A stretch of DNA of 64,000 nucleotides from assembly GCF_018320785.1 (NCBI RefSeq), contig NC_054872.1:20604769-20668768 (forward strand), read 5' to 3'. The notes beneath the pieces were generated by a model, which saw only the letters and a list, made by a program, of their open reading frames with translations, had not been told where the DNA came from and did not search any database. The stretch is from Cheilinus undulatus (lineage: Eukaryota; Chordata; Actinopteri; Labriformes; Labridae). Both the position numbers and the translations under genes were made by a program. Positions 61,981 to 64,000 of the stretch are shown here, piece by piece (the stretch's first letter is position 1; every line of letters begins with the position of its first letter).

Positions 61981-64000
61981 AGAGAGAAAGAGAGGGAGCG
62001 GGTTGGAGGGAGCGGGAGAGATTATTAATCATAGAGCAAAGAAACAATAGAACATTTATACTAACGGTATGCCACACTTACACTGGATGCAGATCTTTGT
62101 TACAGGAAGGTTTGGGGCTCATGGTTTGGTCACAGATGCAAATCCCATGTGCAACACAATTAATTTGCAATGCAGTGCAGAGGGCTCATTTTATCTATAC
62201 ATTTTAAGATAAAATCTATACACCAGACAAAGCCTCCAAGCACCATGATTGCAACTCTAAATTCAAGCTTATTTAGCATAGCTTAGGTGGATGATTTCAC
62301 TGTAACAGAGCTTCAATCTTGGTTCAAATAGTAGATTTATACAGCAGATGTTTCTGCTTAAGTGGATCATTTTGTTTCTAGGCTGCAGGTAATGTAGACA
62401 GAAACCAGACCTGGATGAGGACAACACAGACCTGCAGTCATCAGTAATAAGGCCAATGCTACCTGACTGCCTGTCAGAACATTGTGACCCACATAGCCAG
62501 CAATACTGCTGATATAAAAACATACTCATATCAACTTCAGCAAGGTAGATCTGTGAATAGAGCACTTTTTCAAGGCCATTGGAGAAAGAGGTGTTGTCAA
62601 CAACTTTCTCAGCATGCAGTGTAAAAATATATAAAAATACAGCTTCAAGTATAAGGAGCATAATAACCCTGGTTCAAACATGCATCTGTGGACATATTTT
62701 GCTCCTTTTATTCCAATTTTATTGCCTTTCATTGTGTTGTTGTATGTAGCTCCCCATTTGGCCTGTTTCCTTAAGGTGTGCCTGATGCTTACTTTTCTCT
62801 ACTACACTTAAAGGTATCTTCCAGTATTTTTGAAACTGGGTTGTAGAAGGAACCCGGAAAAAGAAGTGGCATTAGCCTCCAGAGATTTCTGTGTGCATTA
62901 TCCCTTTAAGCATGACCAACTGGGGGAAGCTAGTCTATACAGTGCTACAGGTGTGTATAGTCGATCTGCATTATATAGCAAGTTTAAGGTTAAAAAATAA
63001 AAAAAGAAAAAGGGGCTGATAGACAATGTTGCTTCAATTGTATGCTATCTAGAAAACTTTTTAAACATTTTATTTTTCACCCGGAAAGCCCCAGTGTTTG
63101 ACACTATTTAGAAATGCAAACTGCGGCTACGTGCTCTTCTGGGCCCCTACACGCTCTTGTTAGCTGTTTGGGTCTGTGGGCTTTGTCAGAGACAGCAACA
63201 ACCAGCTAAGCAAAAATTAGCAGTTTTTGATTGAGTTGTAATAACTTGCATTCTAATTTGGATAAAAGGGGATACTTTTATGACCTGGAGTACGTAAAGG
63301 AATTTCTTATACAGATGGAGATTCAAAGGGAAGAAAGAGAGGGGAGAGAAAGTTTTTGGGAGACTGGTAAGCAGGAGAGATCCCAAGTTACCTGATGGTG
63401 TAGGTGTAGAAACTGTGAGCCCACACGGGAGCTACTGTTGTCAAGAGTGGGACTTAGTTACAACACTTCCACAGGACATTTCTGATCAAGGATAGCGGCT
63501 CACAGACACCAACAGCCTGCATCCCTTCCCATTCAGAGTTCCCTGCCTTGTTGAATGCTGGTGTTTTACAGACTGTCTTCAATTTCTGATGCTAAAATAG
63601 AGAAACCATCCCTGACCAAAACAGTTGAATGGACTCTTGTCTTCAAGTAAGTTTATGGCTGTCGCTTTATTCTTCCAATGGCTGATGACAAGATAAGCTA
63701 CAGTTGGCATATGTTTACTTTATGAAAACAATGTGCCAGCTGTTGGAGTCAAAAATTGAGCTGAAATAACTAAACTTAAAACAGAAAGTAAAGCAATTTG
63801 TGTTTGGTACATTATTTCTTTGTTGTAACAATGCTTCTTGGTAATAAATCTTATACCGTTGGAAAGCCTGTTTATTACCCTTTTAAATGATGCCACATTT
63901 GTAAGGATCATGCATTTGTGGGATGAGCAGCAGAGCTGAGTATGTGGGTTGCGGCCCTGAAAAATGTGCCAGATGTTCTCTGCCAATGCCGAACAGCTGG
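61981..64000. other. intergenic, no gene seen
   Basis: After a GA-rich tract to about 62020, AT-rich sequence without a supported exon, RNA gene or repeat shared with the rest of the window. Confidence 0.4.

Overview
This is vertebrate nuclear DNA, most likely from a teleost fish. It is AT-rich and contains two multi-exon genes with GT-AG introns, many decayed Tc1/mariner copies, tRNA-derived SINEs and microsatellites. Nothing looks bacterial, viral or CRISPR-like. Gene names come from recognising the spliced protein sequences; repeat families are named from recognisable transposase motifs, terminal repeats and comparison between copies inside the window. No database search was run.

Gene 1 (plus strand, 5133-36352) is DCDC2, a doublecortin-domain microtubule and ciliary protein. 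Its 5' exons, with the first doublecortin domain, lie left of the window. Seven coding exons are present: the second doublecortin domain (exons at 5133, 5422 and 5838), a linker (8268, 8512, 33266) and a 256-residue Glu/Lys/Asp/Ser-rich tail in one terminal exon (35582-36352). All splice phases agree and the frame stays open for 480 residues. One intron is 24.6 kb and is full of repeats.

Gene 2 (minus strand, 44885-49336) is NRSN1 (neurensin-1), a two-pass neuronal vesicle protein. It is complete: five coding exons, 200 residues. A probable non-coding first exon and GC-rich promoter lie near 55.0-55.2 kb. The genes are tail to tail (DCDC2 -> <- NRSN1), the arrangement I recall for the human 6p22 locus. 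They share a neighbourhood; I see no sign that they are co-regulated.

Repeats fill most of the rest. At least eleven Tc1-like remnants fall into several families, two of them reduced to a foldback derivative. One Tc1 copy (36661-38170) starts 309 bp after the DCDC2 stop and carries the first AATAAA downstream of it. Several families that I cannot name have two or more copies here: a (GTGGCAAAAATGG)-type array with a shared 3' flank (3.9, 27.8 and 59.5 kb); an AGCT/TTAGCTACAT-rich family (6.6, 25.2 and 29.7 kb); and a short inverted-repeat element (13.9, 14.4, 18.7, 24.3 and 30.2 kb), one copy of which interrupts another repeat between 9-bp direct repeats. From 55.3 to 64 kb I see no gene, only repeats and one X-box-like site at 61867.

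I found no clearly new gene system. The most unusual material is the dispersed array family, the foldback Tc1 derivative, and the possible transposon-supplied poly(A) signal of DCDC2.
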